The notes beneath the pieces were generated by a model. That model did no database searches, was not told the DNA's origin, and saw only the letters and a list, made by a program, of their open reading frames with translations. From NCBI RefSeq assembly GCF_003364295.1, contig NZ_NXLO01000001.1, positions 310,001-374,000 on the forward strand: 64,000 nucleotides of DNA, in the 5' to 3' direction. Every line of letters begins with the position of its first letter. The stretch's first letter is position 1. This document shows positions 55,721 to 63,798 of the stretch, one piece after another. Position numbers and translations under genes: made by a program. The DNA is from Helicobacter sp. MIT 99-5507. GTDB lineage: Bacteria > Campylobacterota > Campylobacteria > Campylobacterales > Helicobacteraceae.

Positions 55721-56624
55721 AGTTGATTTTGTAGATAATCTAAAAGGATTTGGGGTTTTATGTGTGATTTTAGGGCATATTGCAAATCCATTTTCAAACT
55801 TTATATATTTGTGGCATATGCCTTTATTTTTCTTTATTGGTGGATTTTTTATCAATACAAACAAAAATAATATAGATTTTATAATAAGCAATACAAAAAA
55901 TCTAATGGGAATCTATATCATCTTTGGAATCTTGGGCATAAGTATAGAATCCCTAAAAGATATAGCACTACATAGGGAAATAGAGATAAAAGAACTTCTT
56001 ATTGGATTGTTTTTTTATATGGATTATGAGCATTTGCAAAATAGCTATGCACTTATTTTGTGGTTTTTGCCAAGTTTGCTTATTGCAAAAATCACTTGTT
56101 TTTTTATCTTAAAATATACAAAATGGCTATTTTTACCATATATCATGGCTATTATTTTTATATTAAAATACAATATAAATCTCCCATTTGTCCTAGATAT
56201 CGGGATAATAACATCTATATTTTGCCTATTTGGATATTTTTTCTTCAAAAATATCACACGATTTGGTAATGGGGGGGGGTTGCAAATTATTATTTGGATT
56301 GGTTTAAGTATATTTTGCTACCTATTTGTAGAAATAAATATTTTAAAATATAGAAATTTTAGCTGGATTTTTTCTCTTGCATTTTGTATTAGCTTTTGCA
56401 TTTTATTAATGTTTGTATTTTATAAATATCCAAAAATATTAAATTTCAAATATTTTGGAATACATTCTGTATTTTTTTATGTAATACATATATATACAAA
56501 TAACATCGCAAACTACGCATTAAAATACTTTGGTATAACAAATTGGATAATGATTTTTATACTATCACTCATCATACTTATAACAATTTTATACATAAAA
56601 TTAAAAATACATATCAAAAAGTGA
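55713..56624 (+). CDS. Acyltransferase-3 family membrane protein (phase-variable, ON)
   Basis: 303 residues, about nine membrane segments. The start VDFVDNLKGFGVLCVILGH and LWHMPLFFFIGGFF are typical of the family-3 acyltransferases that O-acetylate surface sugars (OafA/NodX relatives); the catalytic His is in ILGHI. A G9 tract at codons 187-189 lies between two membrane helices and is in frame (GNGGGLQII). The acceptor sugar is unknown. Confidence 0.82.
   Translation: MNRVDFVDNLKGFGVLCVILGHIANPFSNFIYLWHMPLFFFIGGFFINTNKNNIDFIISNTKNLMGIYIIFGILGISIESLKDIALHREIEIKELLIGLFFYMDYEHLQNSYALILWFLPSLLIAKITCFFILKYTKWLFLPYIMAIIFILKYNINLPFVLDIGIITSIFCLFGYFFFKNITRFGNGGGLQIIIWIGLSIFCYLFVEINILKYRNFSWIFSLAFCISFCILLMFVFYKYPKILNFKYFGIHSVFFYVIHIYTNNIANYALKYFGITNWIMIFILSLIILITILYIKLKIHIKK
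56271..56279 (+). repeat. Poly-G tract, G9
   Basis: In the acyltransferase at 55713; open with nine. Confidence 0.97.
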
Positions 56625-56630
56625 TATAAT
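56622..56630 (+). promoter_or_regulatory. Extended -10 promoter of the porin gene
   Basis: TGATATAAT, 43 nt before the ATG; followed by the repeat TTGCAAATTGCATATTGCAA in the leader and AAAGGAAT as ribosome site. Confidence 0.6.
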
Positions 56631-56673
56631 TGCAAATTGCATATTGCAAAAAAGATAAAAAAAGGAATTTAAA

Positions 56674-57951
56674 ATGAAAACAAAAATTATTATAGGTGTT
56701 TTAGGATTATATACTAGCAGTATCAGTGCTTTTGACTATGATTTTTATGGCGGAGCTTATGCATTTAGCAAAATTGGATTTAATAATAAAATAGATTTAG
56801 ATCAAGGCAAATATCCAACAGATAGCTGGGCTAGCATCGGATTGGAAGCAAATGTATCAGGTAGCTTTGTAGAAGGATTTACTTATGGCTTAGGTGGAAT
56901 GGCATCAGCTCCTGTATGGGATAAAACTTTTAATGGAGAATATCCAAGCCGTGCATATATAAATGGAACTGCAAGAAATTCTGTAGGCAATGACCTTAAT
57001 GATCTTAGAAATAATTATTACTTTATATCAATGGCATATCTTGGATATGAATATAAAGCAAAAGGATTAAATATAGGCATAAAAGCTGGTAGATATCTAG
57101 ATCATGGACTTGATTGGTTTAGTGGCTCTAGCGAGGGTGCTCATGTATGGGCTGGAAATGATAATATGAAATTTCAAATCAATTTTGTAAATAGAAGAGG
57201 ACTTGCTTTTAATCAATGGTTTAATGATTTTTACACTATTGGCAAGAATGATACTTTTAATGCTCCTAGATATTTTATAATTGGTGCATTTGATATTAAT
57301 TTTGGTAATTTTGGTATAAAACCACAAGTTTGGTATCATAGAAATGACTATATTGCCCCGGGAGTAAATGCATTCTATCAATATAATGGTGATGATTTTA
57401 GTGCAAAAACTAGTCTTTATTCTTTATTTGTATTATCTCACAAAAATACTGCAAATACATACCTAAATCAAACAGATAAAAGACTTGGCACAATCTTAAT
57501 AATACAAGAAGATATGTCTTATAGTAATTGGGATTTTGGTGCAGGTATATGGAAAACTTTTGGTAATCCAGATGGCAATAGTGGTATAGGAAGACATGGG
57601 AATCTAGCAAAAATTGATGTATGGACTTCTAGTGCATTTACTTTTGGAACTGATGGTTGGGCATTAAGTGATGTAAATTCTAAAGATGCATTTACTCTTT
57701 GGCTATATGGCGGACAAAAACTAGGTGATTTTACATGGGAATTACTAGGTAGAGCAACAACTTCAAGAAATAGCAACGAACAAAGCATTGCACTAAATCT
57801 AGGATACAATGTAACAAAACAAATAACTCTAGCTGCAAAACTAGAATATTTCAATGATCTATCAAAAAATGACTTACCAGCATATGTTGGAAAAAGTAGT
57901 GTAGCAAATGATAGAAGCCATATATTTTTAAGCGCTGCTTATAATTGGTAA
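56674..57951 (+). CDS. Outer-membrane porin-like protein (Helicobacter Hof-type)
   Basis: The 425-residue protein has a signal peptide cleaved near SISA/FDYD (about residue 19). The mature part has alternating amphipathic strands, many Tyr/Trp/Gly, and ends in a terminal aromatic (SAAYNW) as needed for beta-barrel insertion. FDYDFYGGAYAFSKIGF and YKAKGLNIGIKAGRYLDHG resemble Hof/OprD-like outer-membrane proteins of Helicobacter. It has its own promoter and a downstream hairpin, so it is a separate unit placed within the glycan locus. Substrate unknown. Confidence 0.75.
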   Translation: MKTKIIIGVLGLYTSSISAFDYDFYGGAYAFSKIGFNNKIDLDQGKYPTDSWASIGLEANVSGSFVEGFTYGLGGMASAPVWDKTFNGEYPSRAYINGTARNSVGNDLNDLRNNYYFISMAYLGYEYKAKGLNIGIKAGRYLDHGLDWFSGSSEGAHVWAGNDNMKFQINFVNRRGLAFNQWFNDFYTIGKNDTFNAPRYFIIGAFDINFGNFGIKPQVWYHRNDYIAPGVNAFYQYNGDDFSAKTSLYSLFVLSHKNTANTYLNQTDKRLGTILIIQEDMSYSNWDFGAGIWKTFGNPDGNSGIGRHGNLAKIDVWTSSAFTFGTDGWALSDVNSKDAFTLWLYGGQKLGDFTWELLGRATTSRNSNEQSIALNLGYNVTKQITLAAKLEYFNDLSKNDLPAYVGKSSVANDRSHIFLSAAYNW

Positions 57952-57954
57952 TAT

Positions 57955-57981
57955 TTTTTAGCATCAAAAAGATGCTAAAAA
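57955..57981. terminator. Hairpin between convergent porin and methyltransferase genes
   Basis: Perfect 11-bp stem TTTTTAGCATC / GATGCTAAAAA with loop AAAAA, lying 4 nt after the porin stop codon and directly before the stop of the opposing gene. Symmetric, so it may serve both directions. Confidence 0.6.
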
Positions 57982-57982
57982 G

Positions 57983-58826
57983 CTAATCAAGCCAATAATC
58001 CATAAAACCTTCTTTATAAAATAAATAATTTTGTTGTAATAATGAATTTATAGATTGCGTATATTCTTTTAGTTTGGGAATATTTTTATTTGCTTTTTTA
58101 AATAAAACCCAACATTTTGATATAGGACTATAAAGAGAATGCGAATAACCCCAATCATTCATCAGAATCTGCATTGATTTATTTGTATGAAAGCTACAAT
58201 GCACAGGAAGTATATAAAACCAATTTGGATTTTTTGGGATATTTTCTCTAACTAAAGTATGAATAATTAGCACACCATCATCTTTTACTAAAGAATTGAT
58301 ATGTTCTAAATGCTCTCTTTTTGTGATATGCTCAAACATGGCAGAATTTATTACAATATCATAAGTTGATAGTTTATTTACATATTTTACAATGCCATCA
58401 TTTTTGAATTCTTGCATATAATTTTCATATACTAAGATATTTATATTATAAAATTGAAGTAAGATTCTAGCTAGAGTGCCAATCCCACCGGCATAATCTA
58501 AAATACTATTTTTGCTGCTGCCCCCCCCCAATAATATCATCTTTTAACAATAAATTTAACATAGTTGCTTGTGCTAAATATGGAGGTTGATTTGTAAGTC
58601 TTGTATTTAAATCTGTAGATTCAAATTGTGTATGTGCTTTTAAATTTAGCTCACACCAAGTAGTATAGCTCATTTCATATACATCTTTAGAAAATGTAAA
58701 ACCACAATATGAACATTTATAATATTCACTTTTTTCTAACTGCTCTTTATACTTGCCACCAAAATGGAATCTAAAATCTGTCGTAAAATAGCTTGTAGCC
58801 TTTGCTTTGCAAATGATACATTTCAT
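57983..58826 (-). CDS. Zinc-finger SAM methyltransferase (phase-variable, OFF here)
   Basis: The full frame is about 280 residues. The N-terminal zinc-type domain has MKCIICKA and YKCSYCGF; the start at 58826 has AAGGAAAT upstream. A G9 tract at codons 100-102 leads to GGGQQQK and a stop. With 8 or 11 G the frame enters SSKNSILDYAGGIGTLAR, the SAM motif, and VINSAMFEHIT, ending MDYWLD. It is similar in plan to the gene at 49254. Target likely a sugar. Confidence 0.78.
58521..58529 (-). repeat. Poly-G tract (C9 on plus), followed by CAGCAGCAA
   Basis: In the methyltransferase at 57983. Nine = OFF; 8 or 11 = ON. Confidence 0.97.
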
Positions 58827-58883
58827 TTATTTCCTTTATTTTTTAAGATGAAATTAGATTATACATTTTTGTAAAGCAAAAGA

Positions 58884-59936
58884 TTATGAATAAAAACTTT
58901 TTTGATTTTCTATTTGTTTTTCCTTGCTATATAATTCTAAAAGTAATTTTCTATTATGTATAGAATCTGCTTCTAACATAGGATTTGTATTAAAATTTTT
59001 AATATCAAAAATCCTAAAACCAAGCTTAGTTAAAAAATCATAATGCGTAGCAGTAGAATCTAAATATACTTTTTTTACCTAAAGCTAGCAATACAAATAT
59101 ATTTCCCATTGCTTGCTGTCTATTTTGTTTGAATATCGCAATATCAATATTATTTAAAAAAGCTATATATTCATCAAATTGCATAAAAGATTCTAGTGCA
59201 ATAAATCTATTTTTAAATCTAGCTATTCCTATATTTTTTTATAGAATCTGCATATTTTTTATCACCATAGCTAAGTGGTGCATAAATATTAATATTGTCA
59301 AAATTAGCCAAAATATCAAAACAATCAATATGATGATTTGTATCTGTCGCAGAATTACCAACTTGTATATTTACTATATCTCCTTGTGTTTTTAATGGCT
59401 GGGAGATGTATTTTTCATAAAATTGCACATACATAAATGGTTGCAAGCATTTTGCTTTTGTGTGATACCACTTTTTTGCTAAATCATAATCCCCATAAAC
59501 AACAGGTATAATATATCCTATATTCTTAAATACAAATCTTCTGTATTTTTCTTTTTTAAAATATTCTTTTGTCTTTTTATCAAATTTATAACAATATAAA
59601 TCCCCCCCCCCAAATAGCAAGATAACATTTTTTTAGATTCCAAAACATAAATGTCAAAATGATATTTATATGATGTATCCAAAGTCCATGTATAAAAATT
59701 TTTCTAGCAGATTGGATCTTGCAAACAATATAAAATAATTTTAATATCTTAAAATGATATTTTTGATTTATAAATGTGATATTTTTACTTTGTGTAATAG
59801 GATAAGATTGCAGTGTATTAGAATCTGCAAATATAATAAAATGATGATTATTTATATCAAAATATTTATCTATAAAATTAATATATGGAGGGATAAATTT
59901 ATCTAGCACCATTATATGACATATTTTTCCTTCCAT
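58884..59936 (-). CDS. GT56-type (WecF-like) fucosamine transferase, frame-shifted at a tract and at two A7 runs
   Basis: The reconstructed protein is about 349 residues. Segments: MEGKICHIMVLDKFIPPYI (ATG 59936), then FIHGLWIHH and CYLAIWGG at the tract; DLYCYKFDKK to KKYADSIK; GIARFKNRFIALESF and FKQNRQQAMGNIF; GKKVYLDSTATHYDFL to the end. WGGDLY and RQQAMGN are hallmarks of the TDP-Fuc4NAc:lipid transferase family. With G10 the frame is lost; nine gives WGGDLY exactly. Two more one-base shifts at A7 runs (near 59236 and at 59070-59076; six A would fit each) are also needed. They are either real decay or homopolymer errors in the assembly. Confidence 0.65.
59602..59611 (-). repeat. Poly-G tract (C10 on plus)
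   Basis: At the WGG of the GT56-type gene. Ten = OFF; nine = WGGDLY restored. Confidence 0.97.
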
Positions 59937-59939
59937 ATC

Positions 59940-60971
59940 TTAAGCTGCTCTTTTATATTTTTCAAAAACTTGTAAAGTCGCGGAGAAATAACACCAAGAA
60001 GTAAGAATATGGATATACCCCCCCCCATAGACAGATTTATGCCCTAGTATAGATTTTGGGATTCTAGTAAAATCACTATATTGCATTTTATCTACACTAC
60101 TTGCACAAGATAAATAATACATAGAAAGCGATAAAAAATAACTAGCTAGATTTACATCTCCTTTGATTGAAAAATATTCAGCCATATTATAAAAGCTATT
60201 AGTATGCATTTTATGCTTTTCTTTTTCATCTACCATAGACCATACACCGCCAATATGGATTCTATAAAATGCCGGTTTTATCTCTTTTATGTATTTTACA
60301 TCACCATATTCTCCAAGAAGAATCCAAAGAAATGTATCAGCATTTTTAATCTTTTTTGCATATTGCATTAAATTTGGCTCTAAAAAATCTATAACATTTC
60401 TATACACTACACATCTAAGAGGCAAACAAAGATGAAGTCTTTGCATATCATAACCCTTACCATCTCTATAATCAAACTTTGCCCAATCATTTATAGAAAA
60501 ATCTACTATATTATCATTACAATCAATAATACTACAAGAATGATAGGTGATAACAAATTTAGGATTATTTTCTAAAAAATCTACTTGAAGTTGCAGTTTT
60601 TTAGAATCATTCCAATAATCATCACCCTCACACAAAGCGATATATTTTCTGGCCATTTTGCTTAATTCACCAAAAAAATAACGTCCATTTGCACCCTTTT
60701 TATATTGATTTTCTTCTTCATAAAATGCTTTTATGATATTTGGATATTTTGTTGCATAAGATTCTATTATCTCTTTTGTGCCATCATCACTGCAATCATC
60801 ATGAATAAAAATCTCAAATGCAAAATTTGTCTCTTGTTCTAAAAAGCCCTCTATTGCTCTTGTAATAAAATCTTTATGATTATATGTAATGCAAATAATT
60901 GTCAAAATCGGCTCTTTAGAGCTCCAATTTTGCATAATCTCATTTTCACTTCTTTTATATTTTTCTTGCAT
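59940..60971 (-). CDS. GT2 glycosyltransferase with a tract-controlled C-terminus
   Basis: 343 residues from ATG 60971 (AAGG upstream; TTG 60974 possible). The catalytic region is ILTIICITYNHKDFITRAI, IHDDCSDDGT, CEGDDYW and KLQLQVDFLENNP. The G9 tract at codons 316-318 lies far behind the catalytic core; the tail is YIHILTSWCYF...KYKRAA, ending 3 nt before the next ATG. With 8 or 11 G the tail would be ISIFLLLGVISPRLYKFL...KEKYVI, 352 residues, overlapping the next gene. Both states keep the enzyme core. Confidence 0.83.
   Translation of the reverse strand: MQEKYKRSENEIMQNWSSKEPILTIICITYNHKDFITRAIEGFLEQETNFAFEIFIHDDCSDDGTKEIIESYATKYPNIIKAFYEEENQYKKGANGRYFFGELSKMARKYIALCEGDDYWNDSKKLQLQVDFLENNPKFVITYHSCSIIDCNDNIVDFSINDWAKFDYRDGKGYDMQRLHLCLPLRCVVYRNVIDFLEPNLMQYAKKIKNADTFLWILLGEYGDVKYIKEIKPAFYRIHIGGVWSMVDEKEKHKMHTNSFYNMAEYFSIKGDVNLASYFLSLSMYYLSCASSVDKMQYSDFTRIPKSILGHKSVYGGGYIHILTSWCYFSATLQVFEKYKRAA
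60018..60026 (-). repeat. Poly-G tract (C9 on plus) at the 3' end of a GT2 gene
   Basis: Selects one of two C-terminal tails and the stop position (59940 with nine, 59912 with eight). Confidence 0.97.
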
Positions 60972-60975
60972 CAAT

Positions 60976-62067
60976 CTACCTTTTTAGAATCTTTATTATC
61001 AAATCTTGTATTTTTCTATCTAGCCCAACATAAAGAGGCAAGCACAAGATTCTACTTGCAATATTTTGTGATATTTCACAAGGAGTATTTGTATCTATAT
61101 ATGGCAATGTATCCAAGCTTGGATAAAAATATCGTCGTGGAAAAATGTCATTTTTATTTAACTCTTCTATGCCTTTTAAAAGAAAATCTTCATTCTTAAA
61201 TAAAATTGGAAAATAATGATAGTTATTTGTAGAATCTTTATTTAATATTTGCATATCAAAATCATCTTTTAGATTATTAAAATAATACTCCCAAATATCC
61301 TTTCTTTGCTCCATGATAAAATCAATATCATCCAAGACACAAAGCCCCATTGCAGCATGAAATTCACTATTTTTAGCATTGATTCCTAAAATCTCTGGAA
61401 TCGTATTTTTTAATCCAAAATTAATAATACTTTTTGCTTCATCTAAATAATCTTTATTGCGAAATACCAAAGCACCGCCTTCAATGCTATGAAAAATTTT
61501 TGTAGCATGAAAAGAAATAGTAGAAATATCACCATAACAAAAAACGCTTTTATTTTTGTATTTCACACCAAAAGCATGTGCGGCATCAAAAATGAGTTTT
61601 AGGTTGTATTTATTTGCGATATTTTGTAAAGATTCTATATCACAAGTATTGCCAAATACATGCACGCCCAAAATTGCACTAGTATTTTTTGAGAAAAGTT
61701 TTTCTATTTTTTTTGTATCAATACAAAAACTTTTATCATCAATATCGCAGAATCTAGGTTTTATATTTTCCCAAATAAGGGTGCTTGTAGTCGCAGCAAA
61801 TGAAAATGGAGTGGTTATAACTTCATTTTTTATATCTAATACTTTATATGCAATCTGCAAAGCTAAAGTGCCATTTCCAACTAATAATAAATTTTTAACA
61901 CCTAAATAATCACATAATCTATTCTCTAGCTCAATACTTAGAGGTCCAAAATTTGTCAAATGATTATTCTTCCAAATCTTATCAATATATCTAAAATACT
62001 TATCCTTATTTGGTAAATAAGGCTTACTAACATTTATTTTATTTTTTATCTTCACTATTTTTTCCAT
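60976..62067 (-). CDS. DegT/DnrJ/EryC1 sugar aminotransferase
   Basis: 363 residues from ATG 62067, which lies inside the 3' end of the preceding gene. This PLP enzyme has NHLTNFGPLSIELENRL (substrate loop), GNGTLALQIA, DAAHAFG and the PLP lysine in SFHATKIFHSIEGG. Such enzymes make amino-deoxy sugars from dTDP-4-keto or dTDP-3-keto hexoses; the neighbouring Fuc4NAc-transferase-like gene makes a dTDP-4-amino sugar plausible. No tract, so sugar supply appears constant while transfer varies. Confidence 0.87.
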   Translation of the reverse strand: MEKIVKIKNKINVSKPYLPNKDKYFRYIDKIWKNNHLTNFGPLSIELENRLCDYLGVKNLLLVGNGTLALQIAYKVLDIKNEVITTPFSFAATTSTLIWENIKPRFCDIDDKSFCIDTKKIEKLFSKNTSAILGVHVFGNTCDIESLQNIANKYNLKLIFDAAHAFGVKYKNKSVFCYGDISTISFHATKIFHSIEGGALVFRNKDYLDEAKSIINFGLKNTIPEILGINAKNSEFHAAMGLCVLDDIDFIMEQRKDIWEYYFNNLKDDFDMQILNKDSTNNYHYFPILFKNEDFLLKGIEELNKNDIFPRRYFYPSLDTLPYIDTNTPCEISQNIASRILCLPLYVGLDRKIQDLIIKILKR

Positions 62068-62969
62068 CAATATTTTTAAAATCCCTTTTATAAAAACCAA
62101 AATAATAATAAATTCGCATTAGATTCTTAAATCCTAGAATCTTTCTTAAAAATCTATTATGTAAAATCTTAGCAAAGCTAACAGGCTTATCCCAATGATT
62201 AAATTGCAACAAATAATAAACCTTAGCAAAATCTTTTAATAAAGAATCGCTCATACTTGGAATCTCACTATAAAATCTACCTCCACAGCGATATACAGGA
62301 ATATATCTAATATCATAAACATCATAACTCAAAGCAAAATTTGCATAAGTCTCAAACTCACTAAAACTATATTTATCTTTATTGCTACTTACAAGTCTAA
62401 TAATTGGCTCATAAAATAAAGTAGGATTATTTGCATTTAGAGCTTTGCATAAATCTTGCATTATATTTTTATTAAAAATCATAAATTCACACATATATTG
62501 ATGAGCAATATCTATTTTTATATTTAATAACTTTTGTATAGTCATAAAATATGGGTGATTTATATCTATTTTTGTAGGCATAGCATTTAAAAATACTTTA
62601 TCAATTTTCAAATCCCTAATTAGCAGACAATCAGCATCAAAACTCAAATAAAACTCCCTTTTACAAATAAAACTATAAGCCATTTTCAAAAATTGTTGAA
62701 AAAACCAACCCGCATCATCATCAAAAAACTTACGCAAATACGCAATATCAAGACCATCTAATAATAAATCTTCATCTATAAATTCTATTTTGCTATCAAT
62801 CCTTAAAACACTCTCATTCATATTAGAATTAGCAATAATTACTATATCTTTAGAATCTATTTTTTGCTGCTGCCCCCCCCCAATTAATATATAAATGAGA
62901 TTTTAGACTAGATAGGGCATGTGGCAATATATGTAAATCTTTAGCTGCTGTAGGCAAAATAACTTTCAT
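62039..62969 (-). CDS. DUF6492-type putative glycosyltransferase (phase-variable, OFF here)
   Basis: The full frame is about 309 residues. ATG 62969 (GGAG upstream) begins MKVILPTAAKDLHILPHALS; the G9 tract is at codons 30-32. With nine it ends WGGAAAKNRF. With 8 or 11 it joins QQQKIDSKDIVIIANSN and the main domain GWFFQQFLKMAYS, FYLSFDADCLLIR, whose DAD resembles a GT-A metal motif. The internal ATG at 62821 would lack the first strand. Family function is not established; a glycosyltransferase is likely. Confidence 0.7.
62873..62881 (-). repeat. Poly-G tract (C9 on plus), followed by CAGCAGCAA
   Basis: In the DUF6492 gene. Nine = OFF; 8 or 11 = ON. Confidence 0.97.
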
Positions 62970-63042
62970 TTTTTCTCCTAATATCTATCATTTAAAATAT
63001 CATTATGTTTAAAATCAATACGCCTAGATAATCTCACAAGCT

Positions 63043-63798
63043 TCATACCCCCCCCCATTTCTTGTAGTTTCCAATCCAAATTGGAGCATTTTTTTCATTC
63101 TTTTTTAGTGGATATACATTATCAAAACAATACTCTAATATGTCTAGGCTAGGTGAGATTCTAAAATGCTTCTTGTAATCTATATTTTTAGATTCTCGAA
63201 AATTTAATAGTGTGATTTTTTTATTGTATTGTTTTTGAAATTTTTGTAAAAAATCGCTTAGCTCTTCTATGTTCTCTTGCCTACACGATACAAGCACAAT
63301 ATTTTTGGCTTGTTTTAGAAATCTATCTATCCTTTGGAATCTTTCTATTTGTTTATTATAAAATTTAGGAAAATCCAAATCCAAACTAGAGTTTTTAAAA
63401 AAGTGATGTCTTGCTATCATACCGGTATCTTTATCTATCACAAAGCGACAATTACCATTATCAAGAGCTTTTATCTCATCTTCATAATGATTGACGAAAA
63501 AGTTTTTAAAGCCATTTTTATAAGCCTCAAGCACACAATCTAAACTATAATATTTCATCCAATCAATGGGCGAACTAAATTTTCTTAATTTATAATAATC
63601 CATATAATACGCAGCTTGACAATGATTTCCGATACTTAGGACAATGTCAGCCTTAATAATCTCTCTAAAATGCAAGATTCTATGGCTCCAAACACTTACA
63701 AAAAACTTAGCATCACTAGGAAGCCATCGCAAAAATTTTGCAAACTTAAACAATCGTGGATAAGCAAGTAGGTAATTTTTAATAATTTGCTTTATCAT
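63043..63798 (-). CDS. DUF1796-type putative cysteine-peptidase-fold protein
   Basis: 251 residues with IVLSIGNHCQAAYYMDYYKL and FSSPIDWM (about 53-81), the Cys and Pro-x-Asp-Trp pattern of the DUF1796 family, whose members are predicted papain-like enzymes often found in glycan loci; activity is unproven. The G9 tract at codons 248-251 ends it as KKWGGV. With 10 or 7 G it would extend to 273 residues (GMKLVRLSRRIDFKHND...), with a stop at 62978, 9 nt before the next ATG. It overlaps the upstream radical SAM gene by 4 nt. Confidence 0.6.
   Translation of the reverse strand: MIKQIIKNYLLAYPRLFKFAKFLRWLPSDAKFFVSVWSHRILHFREIIKADIVLSIGNHCQAAYYMDYYKLRKFSSPIDWMKYYSLDCVLEAYKNGFKNFFVNHYEDEIKALDNGNCRFVIDKDTGMIARHHFFKNSSLDLDFPKFYNKQIERFQRIDRFLKQAKNIVLVSCRQENIEELSDFLQKFQKQYNKKITLLNFRESKNIDYKKHFRISPSLDILEYCFDNVYPLKKNEKNAPIWIGNYKKWGGV
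63048..63056 (-). repeat. Poly-G tract (C9 on plus) at the 3' end of the DUF1796 gene
   Basis: Nine stops at 63043; 10 or 7 extends to 62978. Confidence 0.97.
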
